Source: Streptomyces sp. QL37 | GTDB taxonomy: Bacteria > Actinomycetota > Actinomycetes > Streptomycetales > Streptomycetaceae | Direction of reading: 5' to 3' | Length of the DNA: 64,000 nt | Assembly (NCBI RefSeq): GCF_002941025.1 | Contig: NZ_PTJS01000001.1 | Coordinates: 3,968,001 to 4,032,000, forward strand | Part shown: positions 16,562-25,748 of the stretch, in pieces | Position numbering within the stretch: position 1 is the first letter of the stretch | Layout of the letters: every line of letters starts with the position of its first letter | Notes under the pieces: model-generated | Told to the model about the DNA's origin: nothing | What the model saw: only the letters and a program-made list of their open reading frames with translations | The model's database searches: none | Made by a program: the position numbers and the translations under genes

Positions 16562-16981
16562 TCAGTACCGCTCGATCAGGCTTTCCCGGGCGACCGGGGG
16601 CTCGTAGGGCTCGGGCCAGAAGCCCGTCACTTTGGAGATCCTGCCGTCCGCGTCGAACGTGAAGAAGTGAATGGCGTGCGCCTCTTCCTGCCCCATGGTG
16701 ACGAGCGTCCGGACAGCGGCCTGCCGCCCCTCCCCGTCGGCCACGATCCGCTCGACCCGTACGTGCCGGGCCCCCGGATTCTCCTGGTTGAACCGGACAT
16801 GGCGTCCCCTGCCGAGAATCCGCTCACGGCTCTGCGGCAGCTCGTACACCACGTCGTCGGCGAGGGTGGCGCCGAACGCGCCCCAGTCGCCGGCGTCCGC
16901 CGCGGCCCAGTACTCCTCCACCGCGGATCGCACCTCGCCGGTGCCCCGCGCCTCGCCCCGCCCGTCAGCCGTTTCGGTCAT
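16562..16981 (-). CDS. NTF2-like / SnoaL-fold protein
   Basis: A 139-residue single-domain protein of the nuclear transport factor 2 fold. VEEYWAAADAGDWGAFGATL followed by DVVYELPQSRERILGR is the common opening of SnoaL-like proteins, and the end HFFTFDADGRISKVTGFWPEPYEPP matches their last strands. Such proteins act as small hydrolases, isomerases or ligand-binding proteins; no activity can be assigned. ATG 16981 is preferred over an ATG ten codons upstream, because GGGG lies just before it. It sits upstream of lone genes with no clear partner. Confidence 0.8.
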   Translation of the reverse strand: MTETADGRGEARGTGEVRSAVEEYWAAADAGDWGAFGATLADDVVYELPQSRERILGRGRHVRFNQENPGARHVRVERIVADGEGRQAAVRTLVTMGQEEAHAIHFFTFDADGRISKVTGFWPEPYEPPVARESLIERY

Positions 16982-17032
16982 GTCCCCGAGTGTGGACCCC
17001 GCCACTGACAACCGACCGCTGCACGGACCCGG

Positions 17033-17869
17033 TCAGCCGCCGGCCGGCCGGGACGCCTTGACCGAGTACATCATCGGGACACGCGGACGGTCGGCGGGGA
17101 AGCGGTAGTAGCCGTCCGCGTGCCGCACCAGCCCCGGGTAGCGGGCGAAGAGCGAGGCATCGTGTTCGTGCAGGAACTCGATCCGCAGCCCGGCCGCCGC
17201 CAGCGCCGACACGACCTCGCCGACAGGGTGCTGCCACTCGACGCTGCGGTTGTGGACGGTGGCGGCATCGACGTCGGCGTACGTGCCCGGTGCCTCCTCC
17301 ACCCAGGCATCGCGGTTGAAGTAGTCGTACGCGATCGTAGAACCGGTGTCGTCGTCCAGACAGTCGGTCAGCGGATGGAACTCCGCCAGGTAGAGAAATC
17401 CGCCGGGCGCGACCAACGAGGCCACGACGTCCGCCCAACGGTCCACGTCCGGCAGCCAGTTCAGGGCGCCGATTCCGGTGTAGACGATGTCGTACGCGGA
17501 GTCCGGGACGGCCTGCGCGGCGTCGTACACGTCGGACGCGACGAACGTCGCCCGCTCCGGCGTCAGACCCAGCGAACGGGCCAGGTCGCGGGCGGTCTCG
17601 ACGGCGGGTTCGGAGAAGTCGAGGCCCACCACCTGGGCGGCGCCGTGGCGGGCCCACGAGAGGGTGTCGAGGCCGATGTGGCACTGCAGGTGCAGCAGGG
17701 TCCGGCCGGTCACGTCACCGACCTCCGCGAGCTCGAACGCGCGCAGAGCGTCCTTGCCAGCCCGGAACGCGTCCAGGTCGTAGTAGTCACTGGCGGCGTG
17801 GATGGCCACGCGCTCGTCCCAGCGTGCGCGGTTGGCCTCGTGCCAGTCGTCGGGCGTGGGTGCGTACAT
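17033..17869 (-). CDS. Class I SAM-dependent methyltransferase
   Basis: A 278-residue Rossmann-fold methyltransferase. Motif I is LLHLQCHIGLDTLSWARHGA, the acidic loop is VVGLDFSEPAV, and motif post-I/II is DIVYTGIGALNWLPD. The LQCHIG form and a conserved EFHP segment mark a widespread actinobacterial group of unknown substrate. ATG 17869 follows FHG of an open shadow frame and has only a weak ribosome site. It is divergent from the S9 peptidase gene; the 90-bp gap holds two DnaA-box-like sequences. Confidence 0.85.
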   Translation of the reverse strand: MYAPTPDDWHEANRARWDERVAIHAASDYYDLDAFRAGKDALRAFELAEVGDVTGRTLLHLQCHIGLDTLSWARHGAAQVVGLDFSEPAVETARDLARSLGLTPERATFVASDVYDAAQAVPDSAYDIVYTGIGALNWLPDVDRWADVVASLVAPGGFLYLAEFHPLTDCLDDDTGSTIAYDYFNRDAWVEEAPGTYADVDAATVHNRSVEWQHPVGEVVSALAAAGLRIEFLHEHDASLFARYPGLVRHADGYYRFPADRPRVPMMYSVKASRPAGG

Positions 17870-17879
17870 GCCGTGAAAG

Positions 17880-17919
17880 TTACCCACAGGCCGGGACCGC
17901 GTGCGAGCGGTTATCCACA
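17880..17919 (+). promoter_or_regulatory. Two DnaA-box-like sequences
   Basis: TTACCCACA (17880-17888) and TTATCCACA (17911-17919) occur in the same orientation 31 bp apart, about three helical turns, both followed by GG. The second is identical to the classic DnaA box. They lie in the divergent promoter between the methyltransferase and peptidase genes. Confidence 0.5.
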
Positions 17920-17959
17920 GGCCGCCCGGCATCGTGGTCACATCGGGTTGGATGGGGTC

Positions 17960-19810
17960 ATGAGCGACACACAGAACGACGCGTCCGTACCGGAGCGGGA
18001 ACAGGAACCGCCGCAGTGGGAGCAGCGATTCCGCGCTGCGCGGGTGTCCCTGCCCGATTGGGCCGAGGACGCCCCCGACCGCGCGCTCTTCGTCTCCAAC
18101 GCCACCGGCACGTACGAGCTGTACGCGTGGGACCGGGCGACCGGGAAGCAGCGCCAGGTCACGGACCGGCCCAACGGGACGACCGACGGTGTCCTGACGC
18201 CGGACGGCCAGGCTGTCTGGTGGTTCGCCGACACCGACGGCGACGAGTTCGGCGTGTGGATGCGACAGCCGTTCGAGGGCGGTGCGGACGAAGAGGCCAC
18301 GCCCGGCCTCGACCCCTCCTACCCGGCCGGGCTCGCCATCGGCCGAGATGGCACAGCGGTGGTCGGCCGCTCGACCGACGAGGACGGGACGACCGTTCAC
18401 CTGGTGCGCGCCGGGGCGGAGCCGGTCGAGATCTACCGGCACCGGGAGTCCGCGGGGGTCGGTGACCTCTCCCACGACGGGACGCTGATCGCCCTGGAAC
18501 ACACGGAGCACGGCGACGCGATGCACTCGGCGCTGCGGGTGGTGCGCCCCGACGGTTCGACGGTCGCGGAGCTGGACGACACCGAGGGCGGCACGAAGGA
18601 GCTCGGCCTGTCGGTGCTGGGTTTCGCCCCGGTGGCGGGTGACACCCGGCTGCTGGTCGGGCATCAGCGGCGCGGGCGGTGGGAGCCGATGATCTGGGAT
18701 CCGGTCGCGGGCACCCAGACGGACCTGCCGGTCGACCTGCCCGGTGACGCGGGCGCCGAGTGGTATCCGGACGGATCCGCGCTGCTGATCGAGCACAGCT
18801 TCGAGGCCCGCAGCGAGCTGTGGCGGATCGAGCCGGGCGCCCCGGGGCCGGTGCGGGTCGAGACGCCCTCCGGGACGGTGTCGGGCGCCACGGCCCGTCC
18901 GGACGGCACGGTGGAGTATCTGTGGTCGTCGGCCGCGCAGCCGCCCGCGGTGCGGTCCACGACCGGTTCCGTCGTCCTCGATCCGCCGGGCGCGAAGGCT
19001 CCGGCCTCGGTGCCTGTGCGGGACGCCTGGGTGGACGGCCCCGGAGGCCGCATCCACGCCCTGGTGCAGACTCCGGCCGGTGACGGCCCCTTCCCCACGG
19101 TCTTCGAGATACACGGCGGGCCCACCTGGCACGACAGCGACTCCTTCGCGTCGGGTCCCGCCGCGTGGGTGGATCACGGCTTCGCGGTGGTGCGGGTCAA
19201 CTACCGCGGATCGACGGGCTACGGGCGCGCGTGGACGGACGCGCTCAAGCACCGGGTCGGGCTGATCGAGCTGGAGGACGTGGAGGCCGTCCGGATCTGG
19301 GCGGTGGAGTCGGGGCTCGCGGACCCGGAGCGGCTGGTGCTGGCCGGTGGCTCGTGGGGCGGCTATCTGACACTGCTCGGCCTGGGTACGCAGCCGGATG
19401 CCTGGGCCCTCGGGCTGGCCGCTGTCCCGGTAGCCGACTACGTCACCGCGTATCACGACGAGATGGAGGCGCTGAAGGCGATGGACCGCACGCTGCTGGG
19501 CGGAACCCCGGAGGAGGTGCCCGAGCGCTTCGAGGCCTCGTCCCCGCTGACCTATGTGGACGCCGTGCGCGCCCCGGTCTACATCTCGGCCGGCGTCAAC
19601 GACCCGCGCTGCCCGATCCGCCAGGTGGAGAACTACGTGGACCGTCTCGCGGCCCGCGGTGCGGTCCACGAGGTCTACCGCTACGACGCGGGGCACGGCT
19701 CGCTCGTCGTGGAGGAGCGGATCAAGCAGGTGCGGCTGGAGCTGGACTTCGCCCTCCGCCACCTCGGGCACCCCGGTCAGGGACAGGAGGGAAGGAAGCC
19801 GACCGCATAA
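17960..19810 (+). CDS. S9-family peptidase (prolyl oligopeptidase/acylaminoacyl type)
   Basis: A 616-residue cytoplasmic serine peptidase. The N-terminal two thirds form a WD40-like beta-propeller with repeated strands such as LFVSNATGTYELYAW and VWWFADTDGDEFGVW. The C-terminal alpha/beta hydrolase domain starts at about 370: IHGGPTWH oxyanion region, RGSTGYG, nucleophile GGSWGGY (Ser at about 471), an Asp in AGVNDPRC and the His in DAGHGS. Such enzymes trim short peptides or acylated N-termini. ATG 17960 is preceded by GGATGGGG. A hairpin ends the gene. Confidence 0.93.
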   Translation: MSDTQNDASVPEREQEPPQWEQRFRAARVSLPDWAEDAPDRALFVSNATGTYELYAWDRATGKQRQVTDRPNGTTDGVLTPDGQAVWWFADTDGDEFGVWMRQPFEGGADEEATPGLDPSYPAGLAIGRDGTAVVGRSTDEDGTTVHLVRAGAEPVEIYRHRESAGVGDLSHDGTLIALEHTEHGDAMHSALRVVRPDGSTVAELDDTEGGTKELGLSVLGFAPVAGDTRLLVGHQRRGRWEPMIWDPVAGTQTDLPVDLPGDAGAEWYPDGSALLIEHSFEARSELWRIEPGAPGPVRVETPSGTVSGATARPDGTVEYLWSSAAQPPAVRSTTGSVVLDPPGAKAPASVPVRDAWVDGPGGRIHALVQTPAGDGPFPTVFEIHGGPTWHDSDSFASGPAAWVDHGFAVVRVNYRGSTGYGRAWTDALKHRVGLIELEDVEAVRIWAVESGLADPERLVLAGGSWGGYLTLLGLGTQPDAWALGLAAVPVADYVTAYHDEMEALKAMDRTLLGGTPEEVPERFEASSPLTYVDAVRAPVYISAGVNDPRCPIRQVENYVDRLAARGAVHEVYRYDAGHGSLVVEERIKQVRLELDFALRHLGHPGQGQEGRKPTA

Positions 19811-19829
19811 GGTCCGGATAAATGGTGCA

Positions 19830-19855
19830 CCCCGCTCCGGGGGCCCGGAGCGGGG
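19830..19855 (+). terminator. Terminator after S9 peptidase
   Basis: CCCCGCTCCGGG (19830-19841) pairs perfectly with CCCGGAGCGGGG (19844-19855). Its position argues that the SURF1 gene does not begin at ATG 19822. Confidence 0.75.
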
Positions 19856-19872
19856 AACCGTACCTTGGAGGG

Positions 19873-20658
19873 GTGTACCGGTTCCTGCTGACCCCGCGGT
19901 GGTGGGGGATCAACCTCTTCGTCGTGCTGGCCATCCCGTTCTGCGTGTTCATGGGCACGTGGCAGCTCGGCCGTTTCGAGGACCGTGTGCAGTCGCACAA
20001 GGAGGCCGAGGAACGTCCCGATCCGGGCACCCGCTCCCCGGCACCGCTCGACGAACTGCTCCCCGTCAGCACGGACACGTCGGGCCGCCCCGCTGTGGCG
20101 AAGGGGACGTACGCCGATCAGTTCCTGGTCCCCGGCCGCAAGCTGGACGACCGTAACGGCTTCTACGTGCTGGATCTGCTGCGCACCGACAGCGGCAAGG
20201 CGCTGCCCGTGGTGCGGGGCTGGCTGGCCGGCAGTCCCGGCAGCACCGAGGTGCCCGAGGCGCCGGCCGGCGAGGTCACCGTGACCGGCGATCTGCAGGC
20301 GTCCGAGAACAGCGGCACCACGGGTGTCGACCTCAGCGGCGGGCTGCCCGAGGGCCAGCTCGGCATGATCAGCGCGGCCTCCCTCGTGAACCTCGTGCCG
20401 TACGACGTCTACGACGCGTGGGTGACCCTGCCCGGGTCAGAGTCGGGCGCCGCCACGGGCGAGGGTGGCCTGGAGCCCGTTCCCGCGGCGGCGGCACAGG
20501 GCAGCGGGCTCGATCTGAAGGCTTTCCAGAACCTCGGCTACACCGGCGAGTGGTTCGTCTTCGGCGGCTTCGTGCTCTTCATGTGGTTCCGGCTGGTACG
20601 CCGCGAGGCGGAGGCCGCCCGCGACATCCAGCTGGGACTCGCGGCCGACGCCGACTGA
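19873..20658 (+). CDS. SURF1-family cytochrome oxidase assembly protein
   Basis: A 261-residue membrane protein with the SURF1 layout: an N-terminal transmembrane helix (INLFVVLAIPFCVFMGTWQL), a periplasm-facing domain with NGFYVLDLL and PVVRGW, and a C-terminal helix (GEWFVFGGFVLFMWFRLV). SURF1 helps insert heme a into cytochrome c oxidase subunit I. GTG 19873 starts the conserved YRFLLTPRWWG segment. A frame-matched ATG 17 codons earlier lies before the peptidase terminator hairpin and is less likely. The GTG is unusually close to its GGAGG, so the start stays uncertain. Confidence 0.88.
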   Translation: MYRFLLTPRWWGINLFVVLAIPFCVFMGTWQLGRFEDRVQSHKEAEERPDPGTRSPAPLDELLPVSTDTSGRPAVAKGTYADQFLVPGRKLDDRNGFYVLDLLRTDSGKALPVVRGWLAGSPGSTEVPEAPAGEVTVTGDLQASENSGTTGVDLSGGLPEGQLGMISAASLVNLVPYDVYDAWVTLPGSESGAATGEGGLEPVPAAAAQGSGLDLKAFQNLGYTGEWFVFGGFVLFMWFRLVRREAEAARDIQLGLAADAD

Positions 20659-20762
20659 CCGGGGCCCGCGACTGACCCGCGACTGACGGGGGTCCCACGG
20701 GCTGACGGGCTCCCGCGATGCCGGAACGACAAGGCCCACACGGTGACTTCGGGGACAGCAGC

Positions 20763-20816
20763 GGCTTCGGCGGCTTCGGCGGCTTCGGCGGCTTCGGCGG
20801 CTTCGGCGGCTTCGGC
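20763..20816. repeat. Six tandem copies of GGCTTCGGC
   Basis: Perfect 9-bp minisatellite (6 units). In one plus-strand frame it reads as a GGF repeat and on the minus strand as PPK, but there is no ribosome site and neither frame has family support. It lies between SURF1 and the sigma-linked membrane gene. Confidence 0.85.
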
Positions 20817-20831
20817 GACAGCATCGGACAG

Positions 20832-20864
20832 GGCCCGCCGGAACCCGAGAGTTCCTGGCGGGCC
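20832..20864 (-). terminator. Terminator after sigma-linked membrane protein
   Basis: GGCCCGCC-GGAAC pairs with GTTCC-TGGCGGGCC, leaving one bulged base, 12 nt past the stop of the minus-strand gene at 20877. Confidence 0.7.
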
Positions 20865-20876
20865 GAACGAGAAGCC

Positions 20877-22265
20877 CTAGGACGCGTCCAGTACGCCCGT
20901 GCGGTAGATCGTGCCGGCGCACGCGTTGGCGATCGTGGTCTCCGCCGTCGGCGCACCCGCCTCCGGGGTGTGGGTGACCGCGATGCTGCCGTCGGCCGGG
21001 CCCTCGTCCGCGCTGCCGAACTGCGCCGCCGCGTCCGTGGTCACCGCGTCGCTCCCCGTCGTGCCCTCGCCGCCGCCTCCGCCGCCGTCCGTGGGCGTCG
21101 GGCTGGGCGAACCTCCGGTGGTCGGGCACGTGTCCGACGGCACCCATGCGAAGCGCACCTCGTACGCCATCGCCGGCTTCAGGAGCACGGTCCCCGGTTC
21201 CAACGAGGGATCGGGCAGCCCGGCCGCCGGGTCGCCCGCGGTGTGCTGCACCACGTTGATCTTCAGCGGGTCGGCGGCGCCCGCCGCCTGGAAGCCCACG
21301 GTGCCGTTGGTGGTGACCGAGCAGGAGTCGCCGGAGACGTTGGCGATCTTGAAGGTCCCGTACACCGTGCCGTCCGCGCCGGCCGCGCCCGCGTCGGCGG
21401 AAGCCACACCGAGCTGGTCCGGGGTGCAGGCCGTGGCTGCGGCCACACCGGCACCCGGGGGGTCGTCCAGGCCCTCGGCCCCGCTGCTCTCGGCGCCGGG
21501 GCCCGAGCCCCGCGACGGAGCCGCGGAGCTGTCCGTCTCGTCCTCGCCGTCCTCGCTCCGGCGGTCCTCGGGGCCCGCAGTCCTCCCCCCGTCGGCCTCG
21601 GCGCCCGCGTCCTCGCCGCTACCTCCCTGCGCCTGCTCGCCATGGCCGGCGATGGCGGGGCTGGCAGTGGCCGAGCCGTCCGAATTCGCCACATGGACGA
21701 AAGCCGGAACCGCCGTACCGATCAGCAGCGCCGCTGCCGCCGCGCCCACCACGCCCTGCCGTCGCCTGGCGCGCCGAGCGGGCACCGCGCGGTGCAGATG
21801 GTCGAGAGTGCCGTCGGAGGGCTCCAGGCCCTGGACAGCGCCCCGCAGCATGCGGCGCAGCACGACCTCGTCCATGCCCTCACCGTCGGAACCGCCGGCC
21901 CCACCGCCCAGGCCGCCGCCGGAGGCACCGCCGCCCGGGCCTCCGAAGCCGCCGAAGAGTTCGGTCAGCGTGCCGCCACCGCCGTCCCCGGCATCACGGT
22001 CACCCGCGTCATGGGCGTCCGCCTCACGGCCACCCGCATCACGGGCGTCCGCGTCACGGGCGTCCGGTCCATGCCCCTCCGAACCACGACCGCCCGGGTC
22101 CGCTTCCGGGGCGGCGGTCCCTGAGGCGGCTTCCGCGCCATCGACCGCGTCCTGCTTCCGTTCACCGTCCTGCTCCGGATCGGTGTTCGGGATGTCTTCC
22201 GGCCCGTGGTTCACAATTCCGTTTCCAGTCCGGTCATCGTCGTGCCTGTGCTCGGGCCCGCTCAT
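20877..22265 (-). CDS. Membrane protein coupled to an ECF sigma factor (possible anti-sigma factor)
   Basis: A 462-residue protein in four parts. Residues 1-130 are Asp/Gly/Ala-rich with DAxDA repeats and probably disordered. Residues 131-165 are a charged helical stretch (MDEVVLRRMLRGAVQGLEPS). Residues 170-192 form one membrane helix after RRARRRQ, giving an N-in orientation. The rest is an exported acidic linker and a cysteine-containing beta domain (TACTPDQLGV ... GDSCSVTTNG) that resembles DUF4232-type domains. ATG 22265 overlaps the sigma gene stop as ATGA, so the two are translated together. That points to control of the sigma factor, but no classical ZAS or RsgI domain is seen; the role is inference. 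Confidence 0.7.
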   Translation of the reverse strand: MSGPEHRHDDDRTGNGIVNHGPEDIPNTDPEQDGERKQDAVDGAEAASGTAAPEADPGGRGSEGHGPDARDADARDAGGREADAHDAGDRDAGDGGGGTLTELFGGFGGPGGGASGGGLGGGAGGSDGEGMDEVVLRRMLRGAVQGLEPSDGTLDHLHRAVPARRARRRQGVVGAAAAALLIGTAVPAFVHVANSDGSATASPAIAGHGEQAQGGSGEDAGAEADGGRTAGPEDRRSEDGEDETDSSAAPSRGSGPGAESSGAEGLDDPPGAGVAAATACTPDQLGVASADAGAAGADGTVYGTFKIANVSGDSCSVTTNGTVGFQAAGAADPLKINVVQHTAGDPAAGLPDPSLEPGTVLLKPAMAYEVRFAWVPSDTCPTTGGSPSPTPTDGGGGGGEGTTGSDAVTTDAAAQFGSADEGPADGSIAVTHTPEAGAPTAETTIANACAGTIYRTGVLDAS

Positions 22266-22924
22266 GCCTGCGCCTCCATCACCACACGCAGTGCCGCAAT
22301 GCCCCGGGAACCGTACGCCTTCACCGAACCGAGCGATATCCCCAGCGTCTCGGCGACCTGGGCCTCCGTCATGTCCGAGAAGTAGCGCAGCACCAGCACC
22401 TCGCGCTGGCGGCGCTGGAGCCCCTTCATCGCCTTGATCAGCGCGTCCCGCTCCAGCTGGTCGTACGCACCCTCCTCCGCGCTCGCCATGTCGGGCATCG
22501 GCTTGGAAAGGAGCTTCAGCCCGAGGATGCGCCGGCGCAGCGCGGAGCGCGACAGGTTGACCACGGTCTGGCGCAGGTACGCCAGTGTCTTCTCCGGATC
22601 GCGCACCCGGTTCCGCGCCGAGTGCACCCGGATGAACGCCTCCTGCACGACGTCCTCGCAGGACGCGGTGTCGTCCAGCAGGAGCGCCGCGAGGCCCAGC
22701 AGCGAGCGGTAGTGAGCGCGATAGGTCTCGGTGAGATGGTCGACCGTCGTTCCTGCCGCCACCGTCTCCTCAGCGCCCTCGCGCTGCGAAGGCAGCCGGG
22801 TGGAGCGCGCGGCGGGCATGGGCGCGATCACCGGCATACCGCCGGCTGCGCGGGGCCTCCGGAGCGGACGCACCGAAGTGCCTCGCAACGGGCCCGCCAC
22901 TGTGATGTCGAGAACCTCTGCCAC
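22262..22924 (-). CDS. ECF RNA polymerase sigma factor, SigE-family
   Basis: A sigma-70 family factor of up to 220 residues. Region 2 is visible as YRAHYRSLLGLAALLLDD, CEDVVQEAFIRVH and TLAYLRQTVVNLSRS; region 4 as LQRRQREVLVLRYFSDM and AQVAETLGISLGSVKAYGSR. The N-terminal 50 residues are not conserved-looking. The start is uncertain: GTG 22924 is the longest, and ATG 22837 leaves the whole core intact. Its stop overlaps the start of the membrane protein gene. It likely directs a small stress or envelope regulon, possibly including itself. Confidence 0.88.
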   Translation of the reverse strand: MAEVLDITVAGPLRGTSVRPLRRPRAAGGMPVIAPMPAARSTRLPSQREGAEETVAAGTTVDHLTETYRAHYRSLLGLAALLLDDTASCEDVVQEAFIRVHSARNRVRDPEKTLAYLRQTVVNLSRSALRRRILGLKLLSKPMPDMASAEEGAYDQLERDALIKAMKGLQRRQREVLVLRYFSDMTEAQVAETLGISLGSVKAYGSRGIAALRVVMEAQA

Positions 22925-23155
22925 GCCAGTTGGACACGCTTCCCCCCGTCAGGGTTGTACGCGTACGGCACCGCGTTCGATGCTGTGCGACATGCCCTCA
23001 TTCGTACCTGCTCTTCCCCAAATGCCCCGAAAACGCATCCAGCCACGCAAGAAGTGACGACAGAGACGCGCAGCGCCCGCCTAGCGGTTGCGGAGGGCGA
23101 GGAGATCATCGTCGGATATGACGACGCCCCAGCTCAAGAGGTTCAGACCAGCAAG

Positions 23156-23164
23156 TTACCCACA
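23156..23164 (+). promoter_or_regulatory. DnaA-box-like sequence in the asd-sigma gap
   Basis: TTACCCACA, followed by GG, is identical to the site at 17880. It lies 33 bp beyond the asd stop. Otherwise the 272-bp stretch 22925-23196 shows no gene and no clear terminator; it must hold the sigma-gene promoter. Confidence 0.3.
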
Positions 23165-23196
23165 GGGCGCACACAGATCCTACAAAACAGGTTCGA

Positions 23197-24261
23197 TCAG
23201 GTACGAGGAAATTCGCCCGCCACCGATTCGGCGATCTGGGCCACGTTGAGGGCCGCGCCTTTTCGGAGATTGTCGCCGCAGAGGAACATCTCGACGGCGT
23301 GCGGATCGTCCATCGACTGCCGCACCCGGCCCACCCAGGTCGGGTCGGTGCCCACGACATCGGAGGGCGTGGGGAAGTCACCGGCCGCGGGACTGTCGAA
23401 GAGCACCACCCCGGGCGCGGTCGCCAGGACCTCGTGCGCCCGGGCCACCGACACCTCGTTCTCGAAGCGGGCGTGCACGGACATGGAGTGCGTGGCGACG
23501 ACGGGCACGTACACACAGGTCGCCGTGACCTTGAGGTCCGGCAGACCCAGGACCTTCCGGCACTCCGCACGGATCGCCAGCTCCTCGGACGACCAGCCGT
23601 CCCCGGCGTCGGTCCCGGCCCAGGGCACCACGTTCAGCGCCACCGGGGCGGCGAAGGGGCTCTTCTCACCGTCGCCCAGTGCACGCCGTACGTCTCCGGG
23701 CCGGGTGCCCAGTTCCGTACCCGCCACCAGGGCCAGCTGCTCCCGGAGGACGGCGACCCCCTCCCGGCCTGCGCCGCTCACCGCCTGGTAGGACGAGACG
23801 ATCAGCTCCCGCAGCCCGAATTCGGCGTGCAGCGCGCCGACCGCGACGATCAGCGACAGCGTCGTGCAGTTCGGGGACGCGACGATGCCGCGCGGTCGCA
23901 TCCGCACGGCATGGGGGTTGATCTCGGGTACGACGAGGGGAACGTCGTCGTCCAGGCGGAAGGCGGCCGAGTCGTCCACGACCACCGCGCCCTTGGCGGC
24001 GGCGACCGGCCCCCACTGCGCGGACACCTCGTCCGGCACCAGGAACAGGGCGACGTCCACGCCGTCGAACACGTCCCCGGAGAGCGCGAGGACCTCGGTC
24101 TCCTCACCGCGTACGACCAGCTTCGTACCGGCCGCACGCGGAGAGGCGATCAGTCTGACCTCGCCCCAGACGTCCTCGTGCTGCGAGAGGATCTGGAGCA
24201 TGACGCCGCCGATCGCACCGGTCGCGCCGACGACCGCGAGCGAAGGGCGGCGTCCTGTCAT
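23197..24261 (-). CDS. asd: Aspartate-semialdehyde dehydrogenase
   Basis: A 354-residue NADPH-dependent enzyme that reduces aspartyl-4-phosphate to the semialdehyde, feeding lysine/diaminopimelate, threonine and methionine. The nucleotide fold is [13 protein letters not shown], the substrate-binding loop is FLVPDEVS and VVDDSAAFR, and the catalytic cysteine is in ASPNCTTL. The active-site histidine is in the [12 protein letters not shown] region. ATG 24261 overlaps the aspartokinase stop as ATGA, so asd is translated right after ask as one operon. Confidence 0.95.
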   Translation of the reverse strand: MTGRRPSLAVVGATGAIGGVMLQILSQHEDVWGEVRLIASPRAAGTKLVVRGEETEVLALSGDVFDGVDVALFLVPDEVSAQWGPVAAAKGAVVVDDSAAFRLDDDVPLVVPEINPHAVRMRPRGIVASPNCTTLSLIVAVGALHAEFGLRELIVSSYQAVSGAGREGVAVLREQLALVAGTELGTRPGDVRRALGDGEKSPFAAPVALNVVPWAGTDAGDGWSSEELAIRAECRKVLGLPDLKVTATCVYVPVVATHSMSVHARFENEVSVARAHEVLATAPGVVLFDSPAAGDFPTPSDVVGTDPTWVGRVRQSMDDPHAVEMFLCGDNLRKGAALNVAQIAESVAGEFPRT

Positions 24262-25529
24262 CGGCCGGTGCCCCCGTAGACGACGGCCTCGTCGGAGTCG
24301 CTGTCGAGTCCGAAGGCGGTGTGCACGGCGCGCACGGCCTCGTTGACGTCGTCGACACGGGTGACGACCGAGATGCGGATCTCGGACGTCGAGATCAGCT
24401 CGATGTTCACGCCGACGTCGGAGAGCGCCTCGAAGAAGCCCGCGGTGACACCGGGGTTGGTCTTCATACCCGCGCCGACGAGGGAGATCTTCGCGATCTG
24501 GTCGTCGTAGCGCAGCGACTCGAAGCCTATGCCGGCGCGGCTGCGCTCCAGGGCGTCGATGGCCTTGCGGCCCTCGGCCTTGGGCAGGGTGAACGTGATG
24601 TCCGTGAGACCGGTCGAGGCGGCGGAGACGTTCTGCACCACCATGTCCATGTTGATCTCCGCGTCCGCGATGGCGCGGAAGATCGCAGCGGCCTCGCCCG
24701 GCTTGTCGGGAACCCCGACGACCGTGACCTTGGCCTCGGAGACGTCGTGGGCGACTCCGGAGATGATGGCGTGCTCCACCTGCTGGTCCCCTTGCGGCTC
24801 GTTGCTGACCCAGGTGCCGCGCAGTCCGGAGAAGGACGAGCGGACGTGGATCGGGATGTTGTAACGGCGTGCGTACTCGACGCACCGGTGCAGCAGCACC
24901 TTGGAGCCGGACGCCGCCAGCTCCAGCATGTCCTCGAAGGAGATCCAGTCGATCTTCCGGGCCTTCTTCACGACCCGGGGGTCGGCGGTGAAGACGCCGT
25001 CCACATCGGTGTAGATCTCACAGACCTCGGCGTCCAGCGCGGCGGCCAGCGCGACAGCGGTCGTGTCGGAGCCACCGCGGCCGAGGGTCGTGATGTTCTT
25101 GCCCTCCTGGCTGACGCCCTGGAACCCGGCGACGATGGCGATGTTGCCCTCGTCGATCGAGGTCCGGATGCGGCCGGGCGTGACATCGATGATGCGCGCT
25201 TTGTTGTGGACCGAGTCGGTGATGACACCGGCCTGGCTGCCCGTGAAGGACTGGGCCTCGTGGCCCAGGTTTTTGATCGCCATCGCCAGGAGGGCCATGG
25301 AGATCCGCTCTCCGGCGGTCAGCAGCATGTCGAACTCACGCCCGGCAGGCATCGGGGATACCTGCTCGGCGAGATCGATCAACTCGTCCGTCGTGTCGCC
25401 CATCGCGGACACCACGACAACCACCTGGTTGCCGTTCTTCTTGGCGTCCACGACTCGCTTGGCGACACGCTTGATGCCTTCGGCATCGGCTACGGAGGAG
25501 CCTCCGTACTTCTGCACGACAAGGCCCAC
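24258..25529 (-). CDS. Aspartate kinase
   Basis: A 423-residue kinase for the first step of the aspartate pathway. The catalytic domain has VQKYGGSSV at the start, the [11 protein letters not shown] loop and the [15 protein letters not shown] motif. Two ACT domains fill residues 255-423 ([18 protein letters not shown] and [19 protein letters not shown]) and give feedback control by Lys/Thr. GTG 25529 has GAGGAG six bases upstream. An in-frame GTG at 24779 with AAGGGG upstream matches the place where actinobacterial aspartokinases start a separate beta subunit made of the ACT domains alone. The 219-bp gap upstream carries the promoter and a small TTGTGT/ACACAA hairpin at 25697-25714, and no gene. 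Confidence 0.96.
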   Translation of the reverse strand: MGLVVQKYGGSSVADAEGIKRVAKRVVDAKKNGNQVVVVVSAMGDTTDELIDLAEQVSPMPAGREFDMLLTAGERISMALLAMAIKNLGHEAQSFTGSQAGVITDSVHNKARIIDVTPGRIRTSIDEGNIAIVAGFQGVSQEGKNITTLGRGGSDTTAVALAAALDAEVCEIYTDVDGVFTADPRVVKKARKIDWISFEDMLELAASGSKVLLHRCVEYARRYNIPIHVRSSFSGLRGTWVSNEPQGDQQVEHAIISGVAHDVSEAKVTVVGVPDKPGEAAAIFRAIADAEINMDMVVQNVSAASTGLTDITFTLPKAEGRKAIDALERSRAGIGFESLRYDDQIAKISLVGAGMKTNPGVTAGFFEALSDVGVNIELISTSEIRISVVTRVDDVNEAVRAVHTAFGLDSDSDEAVVYGGTGR

Positions 25530-25748
25530 GTGCGCTCCTCGCTCAATAATGGTGCGGTCGGCTCAGTTTAACGAGCAGTCCGGAATCAACCCGTCGGTAC
25601 CGGATGGTGAGATGTCCCGCCCACCACCCGGAACGGCATGGCGCTCCGAACTGCTCGTACCGGGCTGCTGCCCGCTGCCCCGGTCCGCACGCCTCTTTGT
25701 GTTCCAGGACACAACAGGCTCAGCGGTCGCACAAGCCACAGGGGACCG

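Noticed and set aside
19822..19872. Upstream ATG as the SURF1 start
   Set aside because: It would place the first codons inside the terminator hairpin of the peptidase gene; the conserved protein begins at GTG 19873.
20718..22124. Plus-strand frame starting with a GGF repeat opposite the sigma-linked gene
   Set aside because: No ribosome site; most of it is antisense to the real minus-strand gene, and the GGF part is only the 9-bp minisatellite.
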